Shown here: positions 50,987 to 59,892 of the stretch, piece by piece
How the letters are laid out: each line of letters starts with the position of its first letter
How positions within the stretch are numbered: position 1 is the first letter of the stretch
Source: Citrobacter rodentium NBRC 105723 = DSM 16636
GTDB taxonomy: Bacteria; Pseudomonadota; Gammaproteobacteria; Enterobacterales; Enterobacteriaceae
Assembly: GCF_021278985.1 (NCBI RefSeq)
Contig: NZ_CP082833.1
Location: 3,410,001-3,474,000 of the forward strand
Direction: 5' to 3'
DNA length: 64,000 bases
The notes under the pieces: model-generated
What the model saw: only the letters and a program-made list of their open reading frames with translations
What the model was told of the DNA's origin: nothing
Databases searched by the model: none
Translations under genes and position numbers: made by a program

Positions 50987-51781
50987 TTAGGGTTTATTTA
51001 TCGCCGGTAATTCACTAACAATATCAGCTAACAAGTTGAAAATTTCGCTAAATAGATGTTCACAGAAAGGCGCAATCAACGGCATTAATGCCGCGATAAG
51101 CGTCATGCCGACGGTGAGGGTTAGCGGAAAACCGATAACAAATATTGATAGTTGCGGCGCCATTCGATTTAGTAATCCCAGCGCCAGATTGAGCGTTAAA
51201 AGCATAGTGATCACCGGTAGCGCCAGCATTAATCCATTCAGAAAAATCAGACTGCCCGCGCTGGCCAGCGCCAGAAACGCGTTGCTGTTCACCGGATCGC
51301 CGCCGATGGGCAAAGTATGAAAGGTATAGACCAGCAGCGAAATCAGCCACAAATGGCCGTTAAAGGTCAGGAACAGCAGCATCGCCAGCATATCAATGAT
51401 GCGCGCCAGCACCGGCATGTTCAGACGGCTGCCCGGATCGACAAAGGTGGCGAACGAAAGCCCCATCTGCAGACCAATAATTTCCCCGGCGGTTCGCACC
51501 GCCGCAAAAGTGAACTGCATGGTAAAGCCCAGCGCGATGCCGATCAGAATTTGCTGCATGGCCAGCCACAGCGCGTTGAAAGAGAACACCGGCACGTTGT
51601 GCGGCGGCAGCGCGGGAGCGATGACCACGGTAATGATAATGCCCAGCCCCAGCTTCACCCGTTTGGGGATGACGCGTTCGCTGAGAATGGGGGCGGTGGA
51701 GATCAGCGCCAGTACCCGCAGCAGCGGCCAGAAATAGAGACTTAGCCACTGGAGCCACTGATCGCTGGTTACCTGCAGCAT
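50987..51781 (-). CDS. fliR: Flagellar export gate protein FliR
   Basis: A 264-residue membrane protein with about six helices (LYFWPLLRVLALISTAPIL; LGLGIIITVVIAPALPP; FTFAAVRTAGEIIGLQMGLSFATFVDP). FliR joins FliP and FliQ in the core export gate of the flagellar type III system. Last gene of the fliF-fliR unit, 9 nt after fliQ. Confidence 0.95.
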   Translation of the reverse strand: MLQVTSDQWLQWLSLYFWPLLRVLALISTAPILSERVIPKRVKLGLGIIITVVIAPALPPHNVPVFSFNALWLAMQQILIGIALGFTMQFTFAAVRTAGEIIGLQMGLSFATFVDPGSRLNMPVLARIIDMLAMLLFLTFNGHLWLISLLVYTFHTLPIGGDPVNSNAFLALASAGSLIFLNGLMLALPVITMLLTLNLALGLLNRMAPQLSIFVIGFPLTLTVGMTLIAALMPLIAPFCEHLFSEIFNLLADIVSELPAINKP

Positions 51782-51790
51782 GGCATCGAC

Positions 51791-52060
51791 TTAACCAATG
51801 ATATATGGCAGGTTGGTGAACAACGTTCGCACGTAGTCGAGCAGCAGATTGAGCATCCACGGGCCGGCAATAATAATGGCGGTAAACACCGCCACAATTT
51901 TCGGGATAAACGACAGCGTCATTTCGTTGATTTGCGTGGCGGCCTGCAAAATGCTGATAGTCAACCCTGTCACCAGCGCGACCAGCAGCAGCGGGGCGGC
52001 AAGGGAGAGGGCCACTTTCATCGCCTCAGTACCTATCATCATGACCGATTCAGGTGTCAT
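51791..52060 (-). CDS. fliQ: Flagellar export gate protein FliQ
   Basis: An 89-residue protein (MTPESVMMIGTEAMKVALSLAAPLLLVALVTGLTISILQA) with two helices, as usual for FliQ. Four FliQ copies surround FliP5-FliR1 in the export gate. 9 nt after fliP. Confidence 0.96.
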   Translation of the reverse strand: MTPESVMMIGTEAMKVALSLAAPLLLVALVTGLTISILQAATQINEMTLSFIPKIVAVFTAIIIAGPWMLNLLLDYVRTLFTNLPYIIG

Positions 52061-52069
52061 TTTTTGCCT

Positions 52070-52807
52070 CTAACTGTAAAAACTTTGCGCAAGCGAACCG
52101 ACCAGCAGCTGCCAGCCGTCCACCAGCACAAACAGCATCAGCTTAAACGGCAGGGCGATGGTCGCCGGCGGCACCATCATCATCCCCAGCGCCATCAGCA
52201 CGCTGGCGATCACCAGGTCGATGATCAGGAAAGGGATAAAGATGGTAAAGCCGATCTGAAAGGCGGTTTTCAGCTCGCTGGTGACATAGGCGGGAAGCAG
52301 AATACGCATGGGAACCGCCTCCGGCCCCTGTAACGGGCCGCTGTTCGCCAGACGGGCAAACAGCGCCAGGTCGGCTTCGCGGGTCTGGCGCAGCATAAAT
52401 TCGCGCAGCGGCTGCGCCCCTTTATCCAGCGCCTCCTGCATCGAGATTTTTTCTTCGCTGAACGGCTGATAAGCCTCAACGTAAATTTTGTCGATCACCG
52501 GCGACATGATGAAAAAGGTCAGGAACAGCGCCAGCCCGAGCAGCACCTGGTTTGGTGGCGCGGAGGGAGTGCCAAGCGCGTTACGCAGCAGCCCAAAGAC
52601 GATGATGATGCGGGTAAAGCTGGTCATCATCAGTAAGATTGCCGGGATAAAGGTCAGCGAGGTGATAAATACCAGCGTCTGAACGGGGAGCGACCAGCTC
52701 TGGCCGCCGCCGGGCAGCGGCTGGGCCACCAGACCCGGAAGCTGCGCCAGCGCAACGGGGCTGAAAAGCCATAAGCCGCTCAGCGTAAGGGATAACAAAC
52801 GGCGCAT
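52070..52807 (-). CDS. fliP: Flagellar export gate protein FliP
   Basis: A 245-residue protein with cleavable signal MRRLLSLTLSGLWLFSPVALAQ, then membrane helices including VFITSLTFIPAILLMMTSFTRIIIVFGLLRNALG and FIPFLIIDLVIASVLMALGM, the two family signatures. Forms the pentameric pore of the export gate. Start overlaps the fliO stop by one base. Confidence 0.96.
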   Translation of the reverse strand: MRRLLSLTLSGLWLFSPVALAQLPGLVAQPLPGGGQSWSLPVQTLVFITSLTFIPAILLMMTSFTRIIIVFGLLRNALGTPSAPPNQVLLGLALFLTFFIMSPVIDKIYVEAYQPFSEEKISMQEALDKGAQPLREFMLRQTREADLALFARLANSGPLQGPEAVPMRILLPAYVTSELKTAFQIGFTIFIPFLIIDLVIASVLMALGMMMVPPATIALPFKLMLFVLVDGWQLLVGSLAQSFYS

Positions 52808-53181
52808 CAGGATCTCCCGGAACGCTTTAATAAATTCGCCAGCATGGCCTGAAAATTAGCGGGCGCAGGCGGCGTTTCTGCTGGCGCAGCAGGATTTGGC
52901 GGCAGGGTATGCAGGACGGCGATCTGTGAGGCGGTGACGCCGAGCACCAGCCGGGCGTCCTCAACGTCGACAATCACCACCCGCTCACGGGGGCCCAGCG
53001 AGGTACTGGCGGAGACTTTCAGTCCGCGCGCGCTGCCGCTTTTTGGCGCAAAACCCAGACATTTAATCAGCCAGCCCGCCGCCAGGATTAAGATGATAAT
53101 TCCCGCCAGCGCACCGCTGACCTGCATCAGCGGCGAGCCCGGAATGGCGGAAGGCTGTTGAACGGTGGTCTGGGTTTTCAT
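52807..53181 (-). CDS. fliO: Flagellar export chaperone FliO
   Basis: A 124-residue protein with one helix (GALAGIIILILAAGWLIKCLGF) and a cytosolic domain with ARGLKVSASTSLGPRERVVIVDVEDARLVLGVT. FliO promotes FliP ring assembly. Confidence 0.94.
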   Translation of the reverse strand: MKTQTTVQQPSAIPGSPLMQVSGALAGIIILILAAGWLIKCLGFAPKSGSARGLKVSASTSLGPRERVVIVDVEDARLVLGVTASQIAVLHTLPPNPAAPAETPPAPANFQAMLANLLKRSGRS

Positions 53182-53183
53182 GC

Positions 53184-53597
53184 TTAACGGCTCAGACGAC
53201 GCATACGCTCAGACGGCGTAATAATGTCGGTAATGCGTACGCCGTACTTATCGGCGACCACCACCACTTCACCCTGCGCGATCAGATAGCCATTGATCAG
53301 AATATCCAGCGGTTCGCCCGCCAGTCCGTCCAGCGCCACCACGGAGCCCTGCGTCAGGCGCAGCAGCTCTTTGATGGTCATGCGCGTGCGGCCTAATTCC
53401 ACGGTCAGTTTGACCGGGATATCCATAATCAGATCGATATCCTGTAGCGTGCCGCTGACGTCGCCACCGCCAAGCTGCTGGAATACCGCATCGGCGGCGC
53501 TCTTCGCCGGGGTTGTTTTTTGCTCGTTTAACGCGTCAGCCCACAGATCGTCCAATGCGCCAGTGTTCTCATCAGACGGATTATTCATGTCACTCAT
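53184..53597 (-). CDS. fliN: Flagellar motor switch protein FliN
   Basis: A 137-residue C-ring protein with the SpoA domain IPVKLTVELGRTRMTIKELLRLTQGSVVALDGLAGEPLDILINGYLIAQGEVVVV. FliN binds FliH-FliI and helps switch direction. Start overlaps the fliM stop by 4 nt (ATGA). Confidence 0.96.
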   Translation of the reverse strand: MSDMNNPSDENTGALDDLWADALNEQKTTPAKSAADAVFQQLGGGDVSGTLQDIDLIMDIPVKLTVELGRTRMTIKELLRLTQGSVVALDGLAGEPLDILINGYLIAQGEVVVVADKYGVRITDIITPSERMRRLSR

Positions 53598-54598
53598 TTG
53601 GGCTGTTCCTCATTCAGCGAATTCAAAATCGGGTTAATCAAATGTTCCACGCGTAGCGCGTACTGACCGTTTACCGTGCCGTATTGGCTGGTCAGTACCG
53701 GCACACCGTCCACATGAGCAATAATGCGGTCTGGTTTTTCAATCGGCAGCACATCGCCGGGTTGCAGTTTCAAAATCTGCGAAAGACGCAGCGGAATATC
53801 GGCAAAATTCGCTACCAGCTCCAGTTCGGAGTGCTGGACCTGGCGCACCAGATTGTCGCGCCAGTTCTGATCCTCATGGCGTGAGTTTTCCAGCGGCGGG
53901 TTAACCAGCATTTCGCGCAGCGGTTCGATCATGCTGAACGGCAGGCAGATATTGAACTCGCCGGTCAGGTTGCCGATTTCAACGTGGAAAGGCGTATTCA
54001 CCACGATATCGTTCGGCGAGGTGGTAATGTTGGTGAATTTCACCTGCATCTCAGAACGCACGTACTCCACTTCCAGCGGGTTAATCGCCTTCCAGGCGTC
54101 GCTGTAACCCTCCAGCGCCAGCTTCAGCATCCGGTTGATCACCCGCTGTTCGGTATGGGTGAACTCACGGCCTTCGACCTTTGTCGGAAAACGACCGTCG
54201 CCGCCGAACAGGTTATCGACGGCGATAAATACCAGGCTCGGCGAGAACACCACCAGACCCGTACCGCGCAGCGGCTTCAGATGGATCAGGTTGAGGTTGG
54301 TCGGCACCGGCAGGTTACGCGCAAATTCATGGTACGGCTGAATGCGGATCGCGCCGACGGTGATATCCGGGCTGCGGCGCAGCAGGTTAAACAGCCCCAT
54401 ACGGAACTGGCGCGCGAAGCGCTCATTGATGATCTCCAGCGCCTGAAGGCGCTCGCGCACCACGCGACGCTGGGTATTCGGGTCATAGGGACGAATATCG
54501 CTTTCGCCCGCGATGCCCGCCGTTGGTTCGTCTTTCGTCTCGCTGTCGCCGTTCAGCAGCGCATCGATTTCAGCCTGAGAGAGAATACTGTCGCCCAT
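53594..54598 (-). CDS. fliM: Flagellar motor switch protein FliM
   Basis: A 334-residue protein. The N-terminal MGDSILSQAEIDALLNG is the CheY-P binding motif, the middle is CheC-like, and the C-terminal SpoA domain contains EKPDRIIAHVDGVPVLTSQYGTVNGQYALRVEHL. Integrates chemotaxis signals into the C-ring. Confidence 0.96.
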   Translation of the reverse strand: MGDSILSQAEIDALLNGDSETKDEPTAGIAGESDIRPYDPNTQRRVVRERLQALEIINERFARQFRMGLFNLLRRSPDITVGAIRIQPYHEFARNLPVPTNLNLIHLKPLRGTGLVVFSPSLVFIAVDNLFGGDGRFPTKVEGREFTHTEQRVINRMLKLALEGYSDAWKAINPLEVEYVRSEMQVKFTNITTSPNDIVVNTPFHVEIGNLTGEFNICLPFSMIEPLREMLVNPPLENSRHEDQNWRDNLVRQVQHSELELVANFADIPLRLSQILKLQPGDVLPIEKPDRIIAHVDGVPVLTSQYGTVNGQYALRVEHLINPILNSLNEEQPK

Positions 54599-54602
54599 GT
54601 CG

Positions 54603-55070
54603 TTACCGCAGAATAAAAGCTGTATACAGCACGTCGGTCACGACCTGCTTCGGTTGTCCGGCGACGAGCGGCGGGGAAAGCGTCTCTTTAATGGCGGCGA
54701 TCAGCTGCTGCTTACCGTCTTCGGTCGCCAGGACCGCTGCATCCTGACGGGAGAACAGCAGCAGCAGGCGGCTGCGCACTTCCGGCAGATACTCATTCAG
54801 ACGCGCGCGCGTCGCCTCGTCTTTCAGGCGCAGCGTAATGCCGATATACAGAACGCGATCCGCATCGCCCAGATTGACGGTAAAGGTATCAAGGGCGAAA
54901 AACACCGGCGCGGGCGGCGGTGGCGGCGCTTCCTGGGCCGCAGCCGTCGGCTGTTGCTGCATACGCCAGTAGCTATAGCCTGCGGTAGCGCAGGCGGCGA
55001 GGGTAATGATTACCAGCAGTGGGAGCCAAACAGAGCGTTTGCTCTTTTTGTTAATTGCGGAATCGGTCAT
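54603..55070 (-). CDS. fliL: Flagellar stator-associated protein FliL
   Basis: A 155-residue protein with one N-terminal helix (SVWLPLLVIITLAACATAGYSYW), a Gln/Ala/Pro linker and a periplasmic stomatin-like domain. I chose the ATG at 55070, which gives the 155 residues known for Salmonella FliL; upstream in-frame codons to 55130 look like leader. Stabilises MotAB stators. The 104-nt gap to fliK is the largest in the operon. Confidence 0.94.
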   Translation of the reverse strand: MTDSAINKKSKRSVWLPLLVIITLAACATAGYSYWRMQQQPTAAAQEAPPPPPAPVFFALDTFTVNLGDADRVLYIGITLRLKDEATRARLNEYLPEVRSRLLLLFSRQDAAVLATEDGKQQLIAAIKETLSPPLVAGQPKQVVTDVLYTAFILR

Positions 55071-55174
55071 CTGATACGGGCTTCCTGTTTCGGTACAGCT
55101 TATGGGCTGATTATCCCGTGTCCTGACCACGGCAAAGCGTGGAAAAGACGCGGATAATCGTGCTACCTCTGGCG

Positions 55175-56362
55175 TTAGGCGAAGATATCGACGGCGCCGA
55201 TACCGCGAGCGGCGGACTGAAGCGTGGCCGGGGCCGCCAGTTCGCCGTCATCATCACCTGACAGCAACGCCTGTCCCGGCGTGCGCGACGCGTGCTGTTG
55301 CTGAGAAGAGGAGTGCTGTTGACCGGCAAAACTTTCGCTGCTGATATTGCTTTGCCCCAGCTGAATGCCGCTTTCCGCCAGCTGCGTGCGCAGGACCGGC
55401 AGGGCGGCTTCCAGCGCGGCGCGAACGTGGCTGTGCGCCGACACCATCTGTAACTGCGCCTGGTTATCATCCAGCCTGAGCGAGATATGCACCTGGCCGA
55501 GTTCTTCCGGATGCAGGCGCAGCTCCGCGCTTTGCTGTCCCTGTCGGGTGAACAGCGTAATGTGCTGGCTGAGCGATTGCTGCCACTCATGGCTGCCGAG
55601 CGGCGCGCTCAGCACCGGCGCGGTAGTGGCGGGCTGCGGTGAGTGCTGTGCGGCGCTGGTCATCACCAGAGCGGGGGCAACTGGCGCAGCGGCGGCTTCA
55701 GGCGTTGCGCTGGCCGCCGGGACGACGAGCGGGGAAGCGGTCAGATTCTTCGCGTTCTCCGCCGCTACGCCCTGCGGGGACGTTTCCGCTTTGTCTTTTT
55801 TCAGATCGTCACTGGCGAAGAGAGTGGTGTCCCGGGCGAGCGACCGGGCGTCTGCGTTCAGCGAGGCGCCAACCTCTGCATTCTGCGAGGCAGGCGGCGG
55901 GGTTAATTGCGGCTGACCCGGTAGCATGGCAAACAGGGCGCTCAGGCTGGCGAGATCTTCATCGCTCAGCGCTGCCTTATCATCGTCTTTGTTAGCCGAC
56001 TGGCTCAGGGCGGCGAGGGCACTGTTTTTCTGCGCGGGCGTAAGCGCGGAAAGCAGGGACTGCGCATCGCCAGGCGCTTTTTGCGCCATCTCAGCCTGCT
56101 GCTCCTTGGCGGCGAGCATATCGGCAAGTTTTGCCGCCAGCGACGTTTCACCTTCCTGCGACAGCAGACCCTTTTCCAGCTTATCGCCGGCAGCCTGCAG
56201 ATCGGCCAGCGTCAGCGGCGCGTCTTTACCCGGCGTGCTGTCTGCGCCGAGCGCGCCTGCCAATAAGGTCAGAAAATTTTCGGCGGTGTCTGCCGCTTTC
56301 CCGGGCGGCAGGCCGGAAGTCAGGTCTGTCTCTGTAGTGGCCAGTTGGGGCAAGGTGATCAT
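55175..56362 (-). CDS. fliK: Flagellar hook-length control protein FliK
   Basis: A 395-residue protein: N-terminal ruler domain, an Ala/Pro-rich low-complexity middle, and the conserved C-terminal Flg_hook domain (LGSHEWQQSLSQHITLFTRQGQQSAELRLHPEELGQVHISLRLDDNQAQLQMVSAHSHVR). It switches export from hook to filament subunits. The middle diverges clearly from Salmonella FliK as I recall it. Start overlaps fliJ stop (ATGA). Confidence 0.95.
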   Translation of the reverse strand: MITLPQLATTETDLTSGLPPGKAADTAENFLTLLAGALGADSTPGKDAPLTLADLQAAGDKLEKGLLSQEGETSLAAKLADMLAAKEQQAEMAQKAPGDAQSLLSALTPAQKNSALAALSQSANKDDDKAALSDEDLASLSALFAMLPGQPQLTPPPASQNAEVGASLNADARSLARDTTLFASDDLKKDKAETSPQGVAAENAKNLTASPLVVPAASATPEAAAAPVAPALVMTSAAQHSPQPATTAPVLSAPLGSHEWQQSLSQHITLFTRQGQQSAELRLHPEELGQVHISLRLDDNQAQLQMVSAHSHVRAALEAALPVLRTQLAESGIQLGQSNISSESFAGQQHSSSQQQHASRTPGQALLSGDDDGELAAPATLQSAARGIGAVDIFA

Positions 56363-56802
56363 TCGGGTTTCCTCATTGCGGCGCGCTGCGCAAATTCATC
56401 CATTTTTTTCTGATCCAGGCGGTTTTCGGCCAGCAGCGCCGCCGCGTTCTGTCGGTCCTGTAACGTCTGCCATGCCTGGAGCCGTTGCTTTTTCTCCCGC
56501 CAGCTGTTCAACGCCACGTCGACTTTATGCGTCCACTGGGTTAACTGCTGACGATGCTGTTCAATCGCTTTTTCCAGGGTCTGAATAAACTGCTGATAAT
56601 TAATCCAGCGATTGCTGGCGATCCCCTGGCTCATGTCGTTGTTCAGATTGCTGCGATACTCATTCTGATATTCAATCAGCATCCTGAGCTGTTCCTCCGC
56701 CTGCTGAAAACCGCGGCGCATTTCCCCCAACAGCAGAGCGGCGTCGTCCACCTCTTTTTCGGCGAGATCTTTGAGCGTTGCCAGTGCGCCATGTTCTGCC
56801 AT
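56359..56802 (-). CDS. fliJ: Flagellar export chaperone FliJ
   Basis: A 147-residue, almost wholly coiled-coil protein (MAEHGALATLKDLAEKEVDDAALLLGEMRRGFQQAEEQLRMLIEYQNEY). FliJ inserts in the FliI hexamer like a rotor stalk and escorts export chaperones. 21 nt after fliI. Confidence 0.95.
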   Translation of the reverse strand: MAEHGALATLKDLAEKEVDDAALLLGEMRRGFQQAEEQLRMLIEYQNEYRSNLNNDMSQGIASNRWINYQQFIQTLEKAIEQHRQQLTQWTHKVDVALNSWREKKQRLQAWQTLQDRQNAAALLAENRLDQKKMDEFAQRAAMRKPE

Positions 56803-56823
56803 GATCGTTACCCTCCTGCTTTA

Positions 56824-58194
56824 TCACCCCGCCGGGAAAATCAGATCCAGAGCCTGCAGGGAATCCTCCCAGTCAGCCCGTTCAAAAATACCTTGCTGAA
56901 GAAACGCCTCCAGCTGCGGCCAGAGGGCGATAGCTTTATCAAGCATCGGATCGCTGCCTTTGGCATAGGCGCCAACGCTGACCAGATCGCGGTTACGCTG
57001 AAAACTCGACAGCAGTTGTTTAAACTGGCGCACTTTCGCGTAGTGCTGTTCGCTAATCAGCGCCGTCATCGCACGGCTGATCGAGGCTTCAATATCGATA
57101 GCCGGGTAGTGTCCGGCTTCCGCCAGCCGCCGCGACAGCACGATATGACCGTCGAGGATCGCCCGCGCCGAGTCGGCAATCGGGTCCTGCTGGTCGTCGC
57201 CTTCGGTCAGGACCGTATAGAACGCGGTGATTGAGCCGCCGCCGTGGATGCCGTTGCCCGCACGCTCTACCAGCGCCGGCAGTTTGGCGAATACCGAAGG
57301 CGGATAGCCTTTGGTGGCGGGCGGTTCGCCGATCGCCAGCGCAATTTCACGCTGGGCCATCGCATAACGGGTGAGGGAGTCCATAATCAGCAGCACGTGC
57401 TGGCCGCGATCGCGGAAATCCTCTGCGATGCGGGTGGCATAGGCGGCGCCCTGCATGCGCAGCAGTGGCGAAACGTCCGCCGGGGCGGCAATCACTACCG
57501 AACGCGCGCGTCCGTCCGCGCCGAGAATATTTTCGATAAAATCTTTCACTTCGCGGCCACGTTCGCCGATCAGCCCGACGACAATCACGTCGGCGCGGGT
57601 ATAACGCGCCATCATGCCGAGCAGGACGCTTTTGCCGACGCCGGAACCGGCGAACAGCCCCATACGCTGGCCGCGACCGACGGTCAGCAGGGCGTTGATG
57701 GGCCGCACGCCGGTATCCAGCACATGCTCAATCGGCGTGCGCTGGAGCGGGTTAAACGGCTGGGTGATCAGCGCGCCGGTTTCGGTGGTGTCGGGGGAGG
57801 GCAGGCCGTCAAGCGGCTTGCCGCTGCCGTCCAGCACGCGGCCTAACAGCGCCGGACCGAGCGGCAGTTGTTTACCGCTATGCAGACCTTCGCTGGCGAT
57901 GTTTTTGGCGTAAACGCGCGCGCCGGGCAGAATGCCTTCGACCTCTTCCAGCGGCATCAGAAACAGGCGCTGGCCGTTGAAGCCGACGACTTCGCTTTCC
58001 ACTTCGCGGGTTTCATTACCTTCCAGGCGCTCAATCACGCAGGTCGCGCCGAGCGGCAGCTGCAGCCCGGTCGCCTCCAGCACCAGACCGGTGGCGCGGG
58101 TCAGCCGTCCGTAACGGCGAACCGCCGGAAGCAGCGCCATTCTGGCTTCAAAATGATCCAGCGTATTCAGCCAGCGGGTGAGGCGCGAAGTCAT
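56824..58194 (-). CDS. fliI: Flagellum-specific ATPase FliI
   Basis: A 456-residue F1-like ATPase. Walker A is GLFAGSGVGKSVLL (~residue 180), Walker B HVLLIMDSLTRYAMAQREIALAIGEPPATKGYPPSVFAKLP (~265-305). Energises protein export with FliH and FliJ. Start shares a base with the fliH stop. Confidence 0.96.
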   Translation of the reverse strand: MTSRLTRWLNTLDHFEARMALLPAVRRYGRLTRATGLVLEATGLQLPLGATCVIERLEGNETREVESEVVGFNGQRLFLMPLEEVEGILPGARVYAKNIASEGLHSGKQLPLGPALLGRVLDGSGKPLDGLPSPDTTETGALITQPFNPLQRTPIEHVLDTGVRPINALLTVGRGQRMGLFAGSGVGKSVLLGMMARYTRADVIVVGLIGERGREVKDFIENILGADGRARSVVIAAPADVSPLLRMQGAAYATRIAEDFRDRGQHVLLIMDSLTRYAMAQREIALAIGEPPATKGYPPSVFAKLPALVERAGNGIHGGGSITAFYTVLTEGDDQQDPIADSARAILDGHIVLSRRLAEAGHYPAIDIEASISRAMTALISEQHYAKVRQFKQLLSSFQRNRDLVSVGAYAKGSDPMLDKAIALWPQLEAFLQQGIFERADWEDSLQALDLIFPAG

Positions 58195-58901
58195 CAGACG
58201 ACTCCTGGCGCCGCGAGGCGGCAGAGTTCTTGCCAGCGAGTGGCGACGCTGGCGTCCAGATCGCCCTCATCGGCGGAAACCTTACAGCCGCCGTGATGCA
58301 GCGTTGGATCGCCGCGCAGACGCCAGCCGTGCAGGCTGAGGGTGGCGCCAAGCATCTCTTCCACGCGCTGTAAATCGTCGGGATGTACGCGAAGCTGCGG
58401 CTTGCCGCTGAACAACGGCTCCTGTTGCAGCAGCTGCTGAATTTGCTTAATCAGGGCCGAATTATCGACGGCGGGCGTCTGACCAATGACCTGACGCGCG
58501 GCTTCCAGCGCCATCTGCATCAGGCGCGAGGCGATAACGCTGTCCAGCGCATCCAGCGTATTCTGAAACTCGCTGACCAGCTGTTGCATCCGCGCATGAA
58601 TCGGCGCCTGCTGGCTTCGCGCCTGGGCCTGACCCTGTTCGAGTCCTTGCGCCAGTCCCTCCTGATAGCCCTGCTCCTGACCGGCCTTGCGTCCTTCCGC
58701 CAGTCCCGCGTTATACCCCTGTTCATGGGCTTCGATTTTCAGCTGCGTCAGCTGTTGCTCAAGCAGTTGTTCCGGGTTCAGTGCCGGTTCGCCGTCCTCT
58801 TCCGGCAGCGGATCGTCGCTGTGCTCCATCGGCGTGAACTCCGCCTGTGGCGGGGCGAGATCGTCCGGCGTCCAGATTTTCCACGACAGTTCATCAGACA
58901 T
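58194..58901 (-). CDS. fliH: Flagellar export ATPase regulator FliH
   Basis: A 235-residue protein with an acidic N-terminus (MSDELSWKIWTPDDLAPP), glycine-patterned repeats (AEGRKAGQEQGYQEGLAQGLEQGQ; GxxxG series) forming a coiled coil, and a C-terminal FliI-binding domain. I chose the ATG at 58901, which gives the Salmonella length; it overlaps fliG by 8 nt. Confidence 0.95.
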   Translation of the reverse strand: MSDELSWKIWTPDDLAPPQAEFTPMEHSDDPLPEEDGEPALNPEQLLEQQLTQLKIEAHEQGYNAGLAEGRKAGQEQGYQEGLAQGLEQGQAQARSQQAPIHARMQQLVSEFQNTLDALDSVIASRLMQMALEAARQVIGQTPAVDNSALIKQIQQLLQQEPLFSGKPQLRVHPDDLQRVEEMLGATLSLHGWRLRGDPTLHHGGCKVSADEGDLDASVATRWQELCRLAAPGVV

Positions 58902-59892
58902 AGGTGTCCTCGCCGCTGCCAATCACCATCTCGCCGGTTTCCGCCAGACGACGCACAATAAGCAGAATTGCTTTCTGTTCGTTCTCCACCTGAGACAGAC
59001 GCACCGGACCGCGGTTGGCCAGGTCGTCGCGCAGAATATCGGCGGCACGCTGGGACATATTGCGCAGGAATTTCTCGCGCAGCGGCTGCTCTGCGCCTTT
59101 GAGGGCAATCAGCAGCGATTCGGAATCCACTTCCTGCAACAGGCGCTGGATGCTGCGATCGTCGACATCCACCAGGTTTTCGAACAGGAACATTTCGTCG
59201 ATGATCTTCTGCGCCAGCTCGCCGTCGAATTCGCGCACCGCGGAGATAACCGCCTCTTCCTGCTGCGTTTTCATCAGGTTGATAATTTCCGCCGCCGTTC
59301 TTACGCCGCCCATTTTGCTGCGCTTGAGGTTCTGGCCGTCGAGGAGGCCGTTGAGCACTTCGGTCAGCTCTGCCAGCGCGGCAGGCTGTACGCCGCCGAA
59401 GGTGGCGATACGCAGCATCACGTCATGACGCAGACGTTCATCGAACAGCGCCAGAATATCCGCCGCCTGTCCGCGTTTGAGGTGCACCAGAATGGTGGCG
59501 ATAATCTGCGGATGTTCGTCGCGAATAAGGTCGGCGGCGGTTTGCGGCTCCATAAAGTTGAGCGTTTCGATGCCGCTGGCGGTATCGCGGGTTTCGAGAA
59601 TATCTTCCAGCAGGCTGGCGGCGCGCTCTTCGCCCAGCGCTTTCACCAGTACGGAGCGCAGATATTCGTTGGCGTTAATATTGAGCGCGGCAAACTGTTC
59701 GGCTTCCTGCTCAAACTCCGCCAGCACGTCGGTAAGCTGCTGGTTTGAGATTTGACGGACGTTCGCCATCGCCGCGCTCAGGGTTTGCACTTCGCGCTGG
59801 GAGAGGTGTTTGAACACCTCCGCCGCACGATCTTCGCCAATGGTCATCAGCAGGATGACGCTTTTATCGGTACCGGTAAGGGCGTTACTCAT
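58894..59892 (-). CDS. fliG: Flagellar motor switch protein FliG
   Basis: A 332-residue protein with three ARM-like domains. Torque residues lie in the C-terminal LKGAEQPLREKFLRNMSQRAADILRDDLANRGPVRLSQVE, the EHPQ motif in RDEHPQIIATILVHL. It interacts with MotA and binds the MS ring. One residue longer than Salmonella FliG near the N-terminus. Confidence 0.96.
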   Translation of the reverse strand: MSNALTGTDKSVILLMTIGEDRAAEVFKHLSQREVQTLSAAMANVRQISNQQLTDVLAEFEQEAEQFAALNINANEYLRSVLVKALGEERAASLLEDILETRDTASGIETLNFMEPQTAADLIRDEHPQIIATILVHLKRGQAADILALFDERLRHDVMLRIATFGGVQPAALAELTEVLNGLLDGQNLKRSKMGGVRTAAEIINLMKTQQEEAVISAVREFDGELAQKIIDEMFLFENLVDVDDRSIQRLLQEVDSESLLIALKGAEQPLREKFLRNMSQRAADILRDDLANRGPVRLSQVENEQKAILLIVRRLAETGEMVIGSGEDTYV